A stretch of DNA of 64,000 nt. Source: Craterostigma plantagineum. Its lineage: Eukaryota; Streptophyta; Magnoliopsida; Lamiales; Linderniaceae. Where the stretch lies: the NCBI GenBank assembly GCA_027422505.1, contig JAPQWV010000333.1:496001-560000 (forward strand). The letters run 5' to 3'. Position numbers and translations under genes: made by a program. Every line of letters starts with the position of its first letter. Within the stretch, counting starts at the first letter, position 1. The notes under the pieces are model-generated. The model saw only the letters and a list, made by a program, of their open reading frames with translations. It had not been told where the DNA came from and did not search any database. Below, piece after piece: positions 1 through 10,575 of the stretch.

Positions 1-606
1 TCTGTCTACCCGGGTTAGTGGTATACTACTCGGGGAAAACCGTCGGATTGAGATTGTGTGCGGAAGGAGCGACCCGGCACGGCCGGCGTGGGCTACCGCA
101 TGGTTTATGGCGCACTTTGCCATTGCGCGCGTGGGTGCTGAGTCTAGCCGAGGGCCCTCTTATGTATTGAGTGGTGACGTAGGTTGAGCGTGCATTATCA
201 TGTTGTGAGGACATGGGATTGGGATGAGCGCATGCACGCATTGCATGTTTTTACCACCACCTACTGGGCAATTTTGCTCAGGGTTTTATTTTTTGTAGGT
301 AAGACTAAGACCGACACTGATAAGTGTCAGGATGAGCTGTAGGCTGACTGGCGGCGGTGACTCCATTGGCTTTTGAGGGCGGCGTAGTACATGGGACGCG
401 ACTTGTGGAGAGGCGTAGGATAGTCAGGTTTAGATTTTTGGGGCTTTGGCCCGATGTATTAATTTGACGTTCTTTTTGTAAACCCGACTTTACAACATTA
501 TATATGTATATTATTTTCTTTAAAAAGATTTTCATAAATCTGGTCCTCCGCGACTTTCGTTGCGGAAATCCGCCAATCAACTTAATTAGAAAGTAAGGTC
601 ACCACA
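1..606 (+). repeat. 3' end of a long LTR (TGTA-type family), sense on +
   Basis: The stretch at about 545-606 reads as the reverse complement of the first 60 bases of the LTRs at 26303, 29747, 33214 and 36694: a TCCGCGACTT block, a short gap, then GGAAATCCGCC and a closing GGTCACCACA. Upstream, at 330-410, lies the block with TTTTGAGGG and TACATGGG that is also shared by those LTRs. This is therefore the sense-strand end of a diverged relative. It abuts copia leader sequence at 607, so it is probably an LTR inserted into that copia element. No PBS follows, so it may be a solo LTR. The left end is outside the window. No gene is seen here. Confidence 0.55.
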
Positions 607-885
607 TTCAAACTGTTCTTCGCGCGAACAGTAACTTCTCGAATCAAATCAAATCTGCTAAATCGAAGTTCAAACAGCTACAGATCTAATCGCAATCAAC
701 TTATATCACTAAGACGATCACAGAATCATCAAATTCAAGTCAAATAAGCACAGAATTGAGCTATTATATAGAAATTGAATTTCGCGCCAAAACTGTTCTT
801 CGATGGAACAGTGTCAGAATTAAAATTTCGATTCAATTCTTACAATTTTCGATTCAAAACAGAACGAATCTGCTCTGATACCAAT
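607..885 (-). mobile_element. Leader and PBS of a minus-strand Ty1/copia element (copia C)
   Basis: GCTCTGATACCA at 872-883 is the reverse complement of TGGTATCAGAGC, the primer-binding site matching the 3' end of initiator tRNA-Met. It lies two bases from an LTR end (TGTTAGGTCC, 886). The AT-rich noncoding sequence to the left is the untranslated leader of a minus-strand element. Its gag and pol are not in the window, because the LTR at 1-606 interrupts it. Confidence 0.7.
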
Positions 886-972
886 TGTTAGGTCCTAATT
901 AATCAACTCTATGATCCTAAGCATGAATTCTAAAGGAATCGATAAGAACTGCGTAGATTGAGATTTCGATCG
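886..972 (-). repeat. Copia C 5' LTR, PBS-proximal part
   Basis: It starts TGTTAGGTCC and aligns with the first part of the copia B LTR at 15215 (shared GATCCTA, GGAATTCTAA and TTTCGATCG). It breaks off at about 972, where gypsy element D is nested, and resumes at 3621. The two parts total about 347 bp, close to the 351 bp of copia B and the 334-344 bp of copia A. Confidence 0.75.
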
Positions 973-1168
973 TGAGGGAGAAGAGAGATAGCGACGAGAG
1001 AGATAAGAGAGACTTTCAGATTAGAGAAGAAACATAATTCATTGCTTAATTCCTCAACGAGTCACATTACAGTATATATAAACCAAAAGTGCATAATGGG
1101 CCAAGTAAAATGAACATATGAAATCGCTAGTTAAATGGGCCGACCTCACTCTCGGATGAGCCCAAATA

Positions 1169-2295
1169 TCATCTGCTCTCCTTATCGATGTCACTCCTAG
1201 GTTGTGCTCTTACATTACCCCTCCGTTGAAACATCCTTGTCCCCAAGGATGAATGATTAAAACTTCCAACGAATTTCCCCATTCGGTTTAGATCAAGCAA
1301 CCATATGAGGATGAATCCCATTCGACCCGTCGTATAAAAAAATGTGTAAGCTTCCAGATTATTGAATAAAAGTTTCCTATCCTTAGAAATTCCGAAAGTA
1401 GACAGCAATATTACCGCTGCGACACGTTTACCTCGATCGAAAGGTTTATATCTTCTTGCTAGTCGTCGAGCTGCTAGGGTTGTTGTCCAAGAGCAGAACC
1501 GTGAAGAACACACCATTACAGCCCAAGTACTTGATTTATCATCCCTTTCACCCAAGATATTTCTGTGAACGAAAGGAGTATGTCTAAAAAACACCAAGTC
1601 GAGTGCGCATTTGAGCGTTTCGTCCCCATTGATAAACCGTTCGAGGAGCGATATCACCCCTACAATCTACAATTCAGTTGTCTTCATCAGGTCTTGGCGC
1701 TTTCCCATGCATAGGCGGGTAAAATTCCTAGCTGATTGTCGTCTTCCGTGCTTCCTTGGTTGTTGATTGTTAAAGAGGTTGGGCAGAGGCTTGGCCATCG
1801 CCCGGTCAGCGTTCCACAGCCATCGTCGCCCAGCTGCTGGACTTTTCCACGGTCTAAGACTCGGTATTTTAGTGCTATTGACGTGCGTATTTGCAAGTTT
1901 TTCCCAATGGACAAGTTCGCCTTGATTACTACAACACTAGGACGGCCTCGATCGAAAGGTGAGTGCTGAGGGCGCTTAAAGATACCAACGTATTGTTGGC
2001 AGGCCTTGCTGTTTGTCGGCGTGTAGATGACCGAGAGCAACTTCCCCGCCTCATCAATGAGGACCTTGTAGAACAATCTCTCGTTCCTTGCCTCGAGCTC
2101 CATCGTAACCAGGTACCTCTGAAAATGGACATCATAGAGGCTCATGCTTTGCGTAAACTGTTCTTTAAATTCTTGATCGATGATAGTAGGAGGTAAGAGA
2201 CCACGCAAGTAGTGAGCATTTCGTTCTTTCTCCGTAAAAGTGAGCCCCCTAAATATCATCCCAACAATTCCCTCATATGAATGTAAGGCACTCAT
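1169..2295 (-). pseudogene. Unrecognised reading frames in the internal region of gypsy D
   Basis: Two minus-strand frames (1687-2295, 202 codons; 1169-1657, 162 codons) fill the 3' half of the internal region. I do not recognise either as RT, RNase H, integrase or chromodomain. They share a short repeated pattern, PFDRG(R/K) followed by a Val/Ala-Val-Ile stretch and then a (G/S)K, once in each frame, with a weaker LDRGK copy in the first. The 3' end just before the purine tract reads, in another frame, like the Asp-Lys-Asp...Glu-Gly ending common in gypsy polyproteins. This is best treated as decayed element sequence. Confidence 0.35.
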
Positions 2296-2639
2296 TCTTT
2301 TGACTATACGCCAACGACCTCAATCAAATGGAAGGTTAATAACCTCGTCTACCATCGTTCCCCCGACAAACAACTCATTCACACCCAACGCCAAGTCATT
2401 ATTAACGTAAACCAACTCATCAATCAATATCGACGACATAGGCCCCTTATCAAAGAACATTGATGAATCTTAACCTACCAACACTGATTTTTCCATCGTC
2501 AATACTGTTTCCATACCAAGCATCATTGGTCCATCCTCAATCCCAATCGGATCAACCTCGGCCGACAACAAGTTAGCCTCAAGCATGATCGAATCTTCAC
2601 TACGCTCATCATCAATCATCAACGAATCCTCTCAACCAA

Positions 2640-3150
2640 TGAAACATCACTCGACAGCTCAATAGATTCAAATCTGTCAATTATGGCTTTTACGAACTCA
2701 TTCCAAGTTAGAGAGTCGTTACCTTCGACGTACTCGTCGTACCACTCGAGGGCCTCGCCTGAGATATAGAGCCCAGCAACTTGGACTTTCTGCTGCTCGG
2801 TGAGCGTGGTTACAATCTGGAAGTACTCCTTGCATTTTTGTAGCCAATCTCGAGGGTTTGTGCCGTCAAAACGCGGAAATTCAAGTTTGGGAAAGAGGCG
2901 AGGTCGTGAGGCGTCCCTGTGTTTCCCACTATAACAGGAGCTCGGTCAAATCTGCCCGTCGTCTGCAAGCAAGTATAGTCCGCCATCGATGGTCCTTGAT
3001 TTTGGAGTTGCTTCATGATCACTTGTACGGTCTGGGACTTTTTCCCAATTGAAACTTGAGTCCTTGTTGAGCTTGGGCAAACTCATCCATCTGATGTTTC
3101 AACTGAGCCACATTAGTTTTAAGCATCCCCAATGTTCCATTGTCAGCCAT
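2640..3150 (-). pseudogene. Gypsy gag remnant (element D)
   Basis: The minus-strand start at 3150 opens MADNGTLGMLKTN with a Gln-rich segment. After frameshifts, the translation includes the plant gypsy gag signature FPRFDGTNPRDWLQKC (about 2890-2840) and then a segment like GLYISGEALEWYDEYVEG (about 2780-2730). This is the retrotransposon capsid domain that packages element RNA. The frame is broken at least twice, so no intact protein is made. Confidence 0.65.
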
Positions 3151-3620
3151 GGCGATCCGAGGATGGTCGGCTCTGATACCAAATGTAAGATCCCGGCCGT
3201 TATTCAAACTGTTTCTTACGTGCATTTTATCGAACGAGTTGCGAGCGTGCTAATATGTGTTATATTTTGAAGGAATTTAGATAGAGGGAATGAGAATAGA
3301 AAAAGATTGAGAGATAGAAGATGAAGAAGGAAGAAGAGGTGAGGAAGAGAAGAGAGATCGAAGGCTCAATCGTGAGGGAGAAGAGAGATAGCGACGAGAG
3401 AGATAAGAGAGAATTTCAGATTAGAGAAGAAACATAATTCATTGCTTAATTCCTCAACGAGTCACAATACAGTATATATATAAACCAAAAGTGCATAATG
3501 GGCCAAGTAAAATGAACATATCAAATCGCTAGTTAAATGGGCCGACCTCACTCTCGGATGAGCCCAAATAGTTATCATCCGCTATCCTTATCGATGTCAC
3601 TCCTAGGTTGGGCTCTTACG

Positions 3621-3880
3621 ACCTTCTTGGAGAGCTTTTGAGAGAATCTCGAGTAGTGAGAGAAGATATTTTTGTTTCTCTCTCTAGAAATCGAATTGCA
3701 AGCCTTTCGGATCAAATTCTATAATCTTCTCTATTAAGCTCAATGTTTACAAATGTATTTATACCAAACAAGCTTGGTATGAATAACAAATAAGTCCTAA
3801 TGTAAGGACAAATACAATAAAAGCCCCAATCTACGAAGACAGCTAATGAATCAAAGCACAATTAAAATTGTTATTCTACA
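3621..3880 (-). repeat. Copia C 5' LTR, distal part
   Basis: It resumes homology to the copia B LTR with ACCTTCT and runs through the shared TTTCTCTCTCTAGAA, a TGTATTTATA segment and GGTATGAATAACAA to TTATTCTACA. The sequence then passes into a different, older LTR at 3881, which is therefore the probable target of this copia insertion. Confidence 0.75.
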
Positions 3881-4284
3881 GAAGACCATCTAACAAAAAC
3901 ATTTTATTAAAAAAAACATAATATATCACAATTCGCACACGTCATATAATACAGTCATAGCCCATTATTTTATTTTACAAAGGCTAAAGCCCGACACACG
4001 ACAAACCCTAGATGTCGCTCCAAAGGTCGCATCCATGTACCGCCCTACCCTCAAAAGTCCGTGGAGCACCGCCACCAGCCGTCTCAGTTGCGACGCACGT
4101 CAGCGTCAGACTCAAACGTACCTACAACACGTAAAATGAGCTCCTTGCCCAGTAGGTGAAAGTATGCATGATGCAAGTGTGCGCTCTGCCCCATTCCCAA
4201 ATACCTCACAAATGCACGCTCGACTCAATTCTACTCATCTCAACACTATCACATCTCAACACCTCACGACTCAACACTAAGTAC

Positions 4285-4440
4285 ATTTCAAATATCCTGC
4301 TCAGGTCTTGTTAGAATGGGTTTCCACTCAGATCTCGTTAGAATGGAATGTCCCATTCAGGTCTCGTTAGAGCGGTGGACTACTCAGGTCTCGTTAGAGC
4401 GGTTAAGCTACTCAGGTCTCGTTAGAGTTTCCCTATACCG
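4285..4440 (+). repeat. ~28-bp minisatellite (ACTCAGGTCTCGTTAGAG)
   Basis: Five imperfect tandem copies of a unit built on CTCAGGTCTCGTTAGAGCGG, with a sixth diverged copy near 4500. It occupies the same place in this LTR as the unrelated 41-bp minisatellite does in the array LTRs. Confidence 0.8.
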
Positions 4441-4934
4441 AAAATGTCCTATAATGTCGCAACACGTCTCGTCACTCGACCCCTTGTACGCTCGGGCGGC
4501 CAAATCAGGTCACGTTAGAGTTAGCACGCACCCAAGTTTCCCCTCTGCTCTATCACCAACCCTCACAAGTAGTTCGCCCTTTCTACCCCACTCATTGACA
4601 CATCAAACATTACTCTTCTCGAAACTGGCTTAAATGCAAATGCAATGCATATGACATACATATAGAATGCAACATGCACAGTACACGCAAAGACGTAACA
4701 TAAAGTTCACAAAATCATCATATAAATCACGTAAATCATATAGACACCCAAAAACATGCTAAGCCCAAACAAGTCTACGTATCGTAGGTGAAGATTCCAC
4801 CTACCTGTCGTCCTTGATTACTTAGCTTACAGTTCTGTATATCTCCTAAACCTTGACCCTTAAATACAAAAATGCTACATGTTAGTTCGGTTATATAATT
4901 AAGATCTTTAAGCGTAGGTGTTATAAAATTATGT

Positions 4935-5470
4935 TTCGAGACTAGCATAGCTTCATATTTTCGGAAACCCTAGTTTCAAATTTCCTATATTTCGAAAATC
5001 ATGCACATAAATTTCGAACATACTTCAATTATAAATTAAACGTATTTTCGAAATTCTATTAGAGTACAACTTAGTTTCGAAAATAACATGGTCTTCAAAA
5101 ATGACTTGGCTTACTATAATTTCGAAAATGCATATGCTTGAAAATGAATTGTTTCGAAATTCTTTAAGCTAGAAATTACCATTTTGCCCAAATGAGGTTT
5201 TCGAAACCTATTCGAAATTCATCCAAGCATCTTTCGAAACGCTACTTTCATTCGATAATCACACACCAAAACTTTATCCAACATTTCGAAACTCTAATCT
5301 AACCCTTTCTCTCAAAAATCAACCTTATAAAATCACTACTTTCGAAAATCACATTAGCATCGTATAAAAACGTTTGAAACTCTTAGTCTCAATCAAGATA
5401 ATTCCTAAATTGGGAAAGTAGTAAACCCTAAACATCAAAACCTTAAGAAAACCATATATATTTCGAAAGT
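4935..5470. repeat. TTTCGAAA-rich microrepeat field
   Basis: Roughly fifteen occurrences of TTTCGAAA or one-base variants, irregularly spaced in AT-rich sequence. It is not a simple tandem array, because spacers differ in length and sequence. It lies in the LTR slot where the array LTRs have ATCTCGACA and ATCTCGATA motifs. Confidence 0.75.
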
Positions 5471-6170
5471 CGTTAGCTCATGAATATGGATTCTATTTTC
5501 AAAAACCCTAAAATTCCTAAGCATAAAGATTTTCAAACAACTTCTATAATAGTCACTTAATCACTTAAAATCATCTAACTATCTAAAACAAGTTAAGTAA
5601 ATCAAATATAAGAGATTTGTTTTCATATACCTCACTACGAAAATTACTCCCCAAATCGCCAAGCTTCCAATGTTGTGAAGTTCTCTTACTCTCACTTAAA
5701 ACACCTTCAACTCCACGTTCTCTCTCTAGTTTTTAAGGGTTTGTTAACTAAATGATATCTATTGAAGTCTTTAAAGATGTGATAATATGACAAGTAGGTT
5801 ACGTATCCTACCCTTGAAGTTAAGTAAGTTTTGAGACGATTCTTTTCTTTACACCAAAATGTCCTTGTCATTCTAATATTTAAAACTTAAATGCCTATCC
5901 TTAGTAATGGTTTAAGTTCAATGCTTAAGATATTTACTAAAAATATCAAACGTAAGAGATGCCAATTAGAGTAAGTAGACATGTCATTTTACTATTTGAT
6001 TAAGTAATGGAATTGGTCCCTTACACCAAAATTAATTGTCAATAATAATCTTATATTTATCCTTATTTTTTTCTTAACAATATAATAATACTTGGGCCAT
6101 CATCACAACTTGAATGTTAGTTATCAAGTTGTCATATATAATACGTAAAATAAAGTTGGATTGAACTTGA

Positions 6171-6764
6171 TTTTGCCAATTCACTAGTGACACCAAGAAA
6201 AGAAAATCGTCTCTTTCACCTAATATTTTATTAATCTCTACTCACTCCTTTATCCTTTAGTCACATAATTATACGCATATAGGTATAATGTATCCAAAAT
6301 ATCTCCAAACTTGACATGAATAGAAATGCATCAATGACAAGGACTTTTAGTCTCATGCTTTATCTTCTCCACTCTAAATATCGTTCAGCAATTTATTATA
6401 ATCTAGTGTTTATCATTTCCCAAACAACGTTCGTTATTATTTCAGATTCCCGGGTTCTCCTTAAAAATAATTCCCAAGAAAAAATTACTTTACTAACTGC
6501 ACTATATTGATTATTGTAATTCCGTTTAAATTTTTTACATGTATTACAGGGAGCTTCATTCTCCATTGTTACAACCAAATGTCCATGAATTAATGGAAGA
6601 AGATGATTATAAATGTTTTGAAGATTCGGGTAACTCTTTTTATGTCGTAACCTTCTTTGTTTTTTGTTGTTGTAATTCTTACATAAAAATTCTCTATAAA
6701 TATATATATGTTGACGTATAGGTTTACACGAGCCATATAAACCTGTAATGAAGTGTATATATAA
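6171..6764. other. AT-rich sequence without recognisable gene
   Basis: There are only short open frames of 60-64 codons with no family resemblance. The segment lies between the old LTR and the left LTR of copia A and is probably old repeat or intergenic sequence. Confidence 0.5.
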
Positions 6765-7098
6765 TGTTGGGACTATTTTATTATATTCAATTAATGTAGT
6801 TATCTTAGTCTAGCTTTGATATTAAGTAGCATTGGGCTTAATTGTAATTAGTCGTATTATAAGCTACTTATGTAAATATACCAACATGGTTGGTATATAT
6901 AGTGACTCTAATAATTTCATTTATAGTAAATTCATTTTCTCGAAATTGAGCTTATTGTGGAACGACGCTTGCTCTCAAAGTTAGAATTACCTCCAGAAGT
7001 TTCTCTCGATAAATCCAAAAGGTAATTCTCGATCTTGATCTTCGTTTATACGAATTTGCTACTTGATTTGATCCGTGTTGGATAAAAAGGACCTAACA
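6765..7098 (+). repeat. Copia A 5' LTR
   Basis: 334 bp, from TGTTGGGACTATTTTATTAT to GGACCTAACA, nearly identical to 13658-14001 apart from small indels. Flanking 5-mers are TATAA on the left and TATAG after the right LTR, a one-mismatch target duplication. Confidence 0.9.
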
Positions 7099-7100
7099 AT

Positions 7101-7112
7101 TGGTATCAGAGC
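7101..7112 (+). other. Primer-binding site of copia A
   Basis: TGGTATCAGAGC lies two bases after the 5' LTR. It is complementary to the 3' end of initiator tRNA-Met, the usual plant copia primer. Confidence 0.9.
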
Positions 7113-7719
7113 TGAGCATGTTAAGATTTAAATCAAAACTAGGATTGAATTTTGGAAATTTGAATTTTTTTTTCGCGAGTTACTATTCATCGCTGAAATT
7201 CAATCTGATTCTTCACAATTTGACTTGTTTCGCTGTTATTGAGGTTCGATTATATGTTTTAATCAGTCTGAGCTGAACTTTGGATGATCGAACTACTAAA
7301 TTTGCGAATTTTGAAGTTTCGATAGAAATGGGTTCTTCGAGTTTTCGTTCTGATTTTCAAATATTGGACTGATTTTGCTTTGATTGTGCTAAATCAAGTG
7401 TTTGTTCTTGTCAATTTCATGATTTCGATCGATTAGCCGGACTTTGGTAGACTGATTTGCTGTTTTCGTTCGGATTTGTGATGAATTGTGTTCTTTGTAA
7501 TCTTCATGAAATTCATCAAATTCTGGAAAAATTCATCATGTTTTGCTGTTTTTTGGTTGATTGTGTGTTAAAACTCTTATTATATGATTTTCGATCAATA
7601 ACCCATCCTTAATCTGCATTATTACATGTTTTTTATTGAATTCTGGTTTTACGAAGTTCTCGTATTATTTTCTGAATAACTTTCTCGATACTATTCATAC
7701 TGTTTTCAATACTATTCAC

Positions 7720-8441
7720 TAGGAGTGGTTCGGTACGGTACGTACCAAAAATGTGATATCGTATACCGTATCGAAATTTCGGTATCGAAAAATCATACCA
7801 ATACCATACCAAAATTTCGGTATACCTTAAATTTTGATACGGTGTCGTACCGAAATTTCGGTATGGTATCGGTATCATACCTTCCATACCATTCAGGGTT
7901 TTTTACCATGCGCATCTCGTAACTCATTAAGTCGTTCTTTTCGAATTTTTAATCATTTCAAACTCCTTAGGCCCCAATAAGATGGATTATTCATACCAAA
8001 TTTTCCAAAACAAAAATACTTTAAATTCATAGAATAACCTTAAATAAACATCTATTTTGTATTTCCTTTTGTTTTTCGAATGTAACTAAAATATGGTGGG
8101 CCTCAGTAATCTTAGAAAATTGGGTATAGGTAATAATTTATGGGCTAAATAAATTTATGAATATCCTTATAATATTTTATCTAGTTTATATTTTTCTGAG
8201 ATATAATATAATATATGTAGGTGTGTGTATATATAATATTAAGAATTTAGTTATTTAGGTATTTCCGTATAATCGGTATACCTATATTTTAACATTTTCA
8301 TATCATTACCCTACCAAAAATTTTCGGTACGGTATCATACCTTACTAAAAACTTCGGTATACCAAAAATTTCGATATTTTCGGTACGTTTCGATACGATA
8401 AGGACGGTATATCGGTATTTCGGTATATTTCCCCAGCCCTA
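7720..8441. mobile_element. hAT-type MITE (CGGTA-rich), 8-bp TSD
   Basis: The ends are TAGGAGTGGTTCGG and CCCCAGCCCTA (reverse complement TAGGGCTGGGG), flanked by a perfect 8-bp direct duplication CTATTCAC (7712-7719 and 8442-8449). The body is made largely of degenerate GGTACCGAAATTTCGGTA-type units in both orientations. There is no transposase. An 8-bp duplication with TA(G/C)GG-type ends is standard for non-autonomous hAT elements. Confidence 0.85.
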
Positions 8442-8454
8442 CTATTCACACTAG

Positions 8455-9260
8455 CAAACAGTGGTCGAAAAAGCCACCGAAAATGTCTTGATTGAAAACC
8501 AATCGAAAATAGTAATTGAATAGTCCGATCGAAAACGTCTGCAACTACACTTGGACGAAATTACATTATACCCCTTTGAAAGTCAAAGCCTCACGTAACT
8601 AATGGACGAGATTAATTGCTTTATGATCGAAAAATTAGTTTGACCGAGAAACTAATGATCGGGAAATTCCTCCTTGTCGTACATGATTGAAAAAGTCTTC
8701 CGGAGAAGTCTGATCCAAATTCTATCTCATTACAAAATAAACGATCGAAAAACTTGCAAAATGACAAAAGCTATTAATCATTGCCTCATCATACCTAATC
8801 ATAGTCATCATTACACAATCATTCCACATCATATAGTCATAACATTCACGGTTGAATCTCAATTATTATCTAAAAACTTCTGTAACGTATTTGTTTATCA
8901 TCGCAAAACAATGTCTTAGTAGAAAAATTTCCTGATCCAGAATAGTTATTAGTCCTGATCGAAATAGTTCTCAATCGAAAAAAAATCATCTAATATGGCA
9001 AAATTAAACGAAATCTAATCACAACAAAATAGTCCATCAAAAAAAAACTTCTAATTTGTCTTATCAGATCGAAAATCAATAACTCAAAGCTGCACATGAT
9101 CGAGAAAATAAGTGAGCAAAAAACTTATCTATCGAAAACAGTATCAATAGAACAACTTAACGATCGAAAGCAATAATCGATAGAAACACAACAATCGAAA
9201 ACACTGCTCATCTTCATTCGAAAAACTTTTTCTCGAAAAATAAACTCGATCGAAAACAGA
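8455..9260. repeat. GATCGAAA-rich microrepeat field in copia A leader
   Basis: About twenty copies of (GAT)CGAAAA and close variants over 0.8 kb, irregularly spaced, with no open frame. It lies between the MITE and the gag-like frame. Confidence 0.7.
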
Positions 9261-9392
9261 ATCGGCACATTATAGGAAAAGCTTTTGGTATATACTATTA
9301 ATTTTTAAATCAACTCATATAAACCAAAACCTATCGAAACTGAAATTTTAAAAGCCAAATATTTTAACCATAAAAAAAAATCAAATTCATAA

Positions 9393-9917
9393 AACACGTT
9401 AGCGATCAAATTATCCAACCAAAATTTAAACCACAATAAAAACATTATAATCTTAACTACAAAGAAATTACAAGACGAAGTAATAACATTACAAGACAAA
9501 GTAACCGAGCTAAGTGGTCTTGAACTCAAATCAACCGAGTGGAATGTAGTCACTGAACAATATGAGATTATCCTAAAATATCGCAATAACTGGTACACTA
9601 GAGTTATCCCTTTAACGAAAATTATTGCGAAGCTAGTTGACCAAAATTCCTTTTCAGCGTCAGACGGAGAAATTCCGATGGTTGCTAATAAAATTTCCAA
9701 ATTGAACGCAACCATGGAATCGGAAAGAGTAGGTTTTCAAGCGGAAAAGCAAAAATTTTTAACGGAGATATCTAATCGCAAAGCCTCCTCGATTTCAAAA
9801 CACGATAAAGGGACGCAAACGGATGATTTCGTTCCTACCATCGGGACGACTTTAACTAATTCTACGTCAATTTTGACCAAAGTTGAAATTCAAAGTAAAA
9901 GTCTCGCCTTTCTATAG
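9393..9917 (+). pseudogene. Gag-like coiled-coil frame of copia A
   Basis: A 174-codon frame runs from the stop at 9390-9392 to the TAG ending at 9917. It has no ATG near the start; the first is at 9678. The N-terminal half (KLQDEVITLQDKVTEL) shows heptad spacing, and a second helical stretch follows at ISKLNATMESERVGFQAEKQ. The C-terminal part contains KHDKGTQTDDF. Coiled-coil segments of this kind are found in the gag of several plant copia lineages. No zinc knuckle is seen in this frame. The position after the leader supports gag. Gag is the best reading but is not proven. Confidence 0.5.
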
Positions 9918-10128
9918 TTGAGGAACAAGTCCCACGGAAATGGGAGAACGGAAAATCTCCAAAACGGAATGATAAAGACCAAAAGCCTTCCTCTCCCGAT
10001 CCCTAATAGAAAATTTTTCACGAAAATATTCAAGTTCTAGCTCGTGTGCTTCATGTGATTTCTACGAATTTTGCATTTATAAAGCCTAGACTTGAAAACT
10101 TTTTCGAAATTCCTATTCTCATTCCAAT

Positions 10129-10575
10129 GTGAAAGGTGTGAATTCTAACCATAGGAAATACGATTTGTGTGAGATAGATGCTTATAATTCTATAAGCTCG
10201 TATTCCTACATGCAATATCCGGTCAAGGTTTATTCAAAGAAACATCTTATGCGCTTGGTCTCGGAGAAAATTTTTAAATCTTCTCCCAAACACACTTTCA
10301 CCCGAGCGGAAACGTCTTATCCGTGTCAAATGGCTCCCACATCGATTCCTGTTTCTGCACGAAATTTAGGTAATCCCAAACAAATTGGGTACCTAAAGGT
10401 TCATTAATGGATGATTTAGGACAAAATTTAAATTTGACACCTTTTATGCTTAAATCGTTATCTACTTATAAGGGAGGACCCACATTACAATGGGTACCAA
10501 TGTCACGATAGTTTTGTATATTTCCCTCATGTATGGTACTCCGATGATAAATGCTCCACATACATGATCAAGGGC
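10129..10575 (+). pseudogene. Copia gag C-terminus and protease trace (copia A)
   Basis: The frame 10129-10407 ends in NLGNPKQIGYLKVH, which resembles the PKQ(I/V)WVPK segment that precedes the copia protease. After a stop, the sequence continues as MDDLGQNLNLTPFMLKSL, then GGPTLQWVP, and near 10532 WYSDDKCSTYM, a decayed form of the copia aspartic-protease motif WY(x)DSGCSRHMT. Homology then stops, so integrase and RT were deleted. A stop codon and at least one frameshift separate the pieces. Confidence 0.6.

Larger units (their letters stand above)
973..3620 (-). mobile_element. Decayed Ty3/gypsy-like element D nested in copia C LTR
   Basis: Read on the minus strand: 5' LTR at 3184-3620 (TGTAAGATCC... 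to GGCTCTTACG), PBS at 3170-3181, internal region, purine-rich tract at 1215-1228 (plus strand TTACCCCTCCGTTG), and a truncated 3' LTR at 973-1214. The two LTRs are nearly identical over about 240 bp, from ATCGTGAGGGAG to the end, apart from small indels. The internal region is only about 1.95 kb, so most of pol is gone. The left LTR lacks its outer part; the break lies at an ATCG shared by both flanks, which suggests deletion at a microhomology. Confidence 0.75.
3881..6170 (-). repeat. Old, diverged long LTR (relative of the array LTRs)
   Basis: It shares with the 26303-38741 LTRs, in the same order: a CTAACAAAAAC start block; CATCCATGTACCG...CTCAAAAG...TGGAG (4030-4070); an AAAATGAGCTCC...AGTAGGTGAAA block (4134-4163); and a TTCCACCTACCTG block near 4795. 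The first ~50 bp are missing and the right end is approximate. It carries its own minisatellite (4285-4440) and a TTTCGAAA-rich field (4935-5470). No coding sequence is seen in this 2.3 kb. Confidence 0.55.

Noticed and set aside
9305..9715. 136-codon minus-strand hydrophobic frame
   Set aside because: It is the antisense of the coiled-coil gag-like frame. Lys/Glu/Asn-rich codons read backwards give Phe/Leu.
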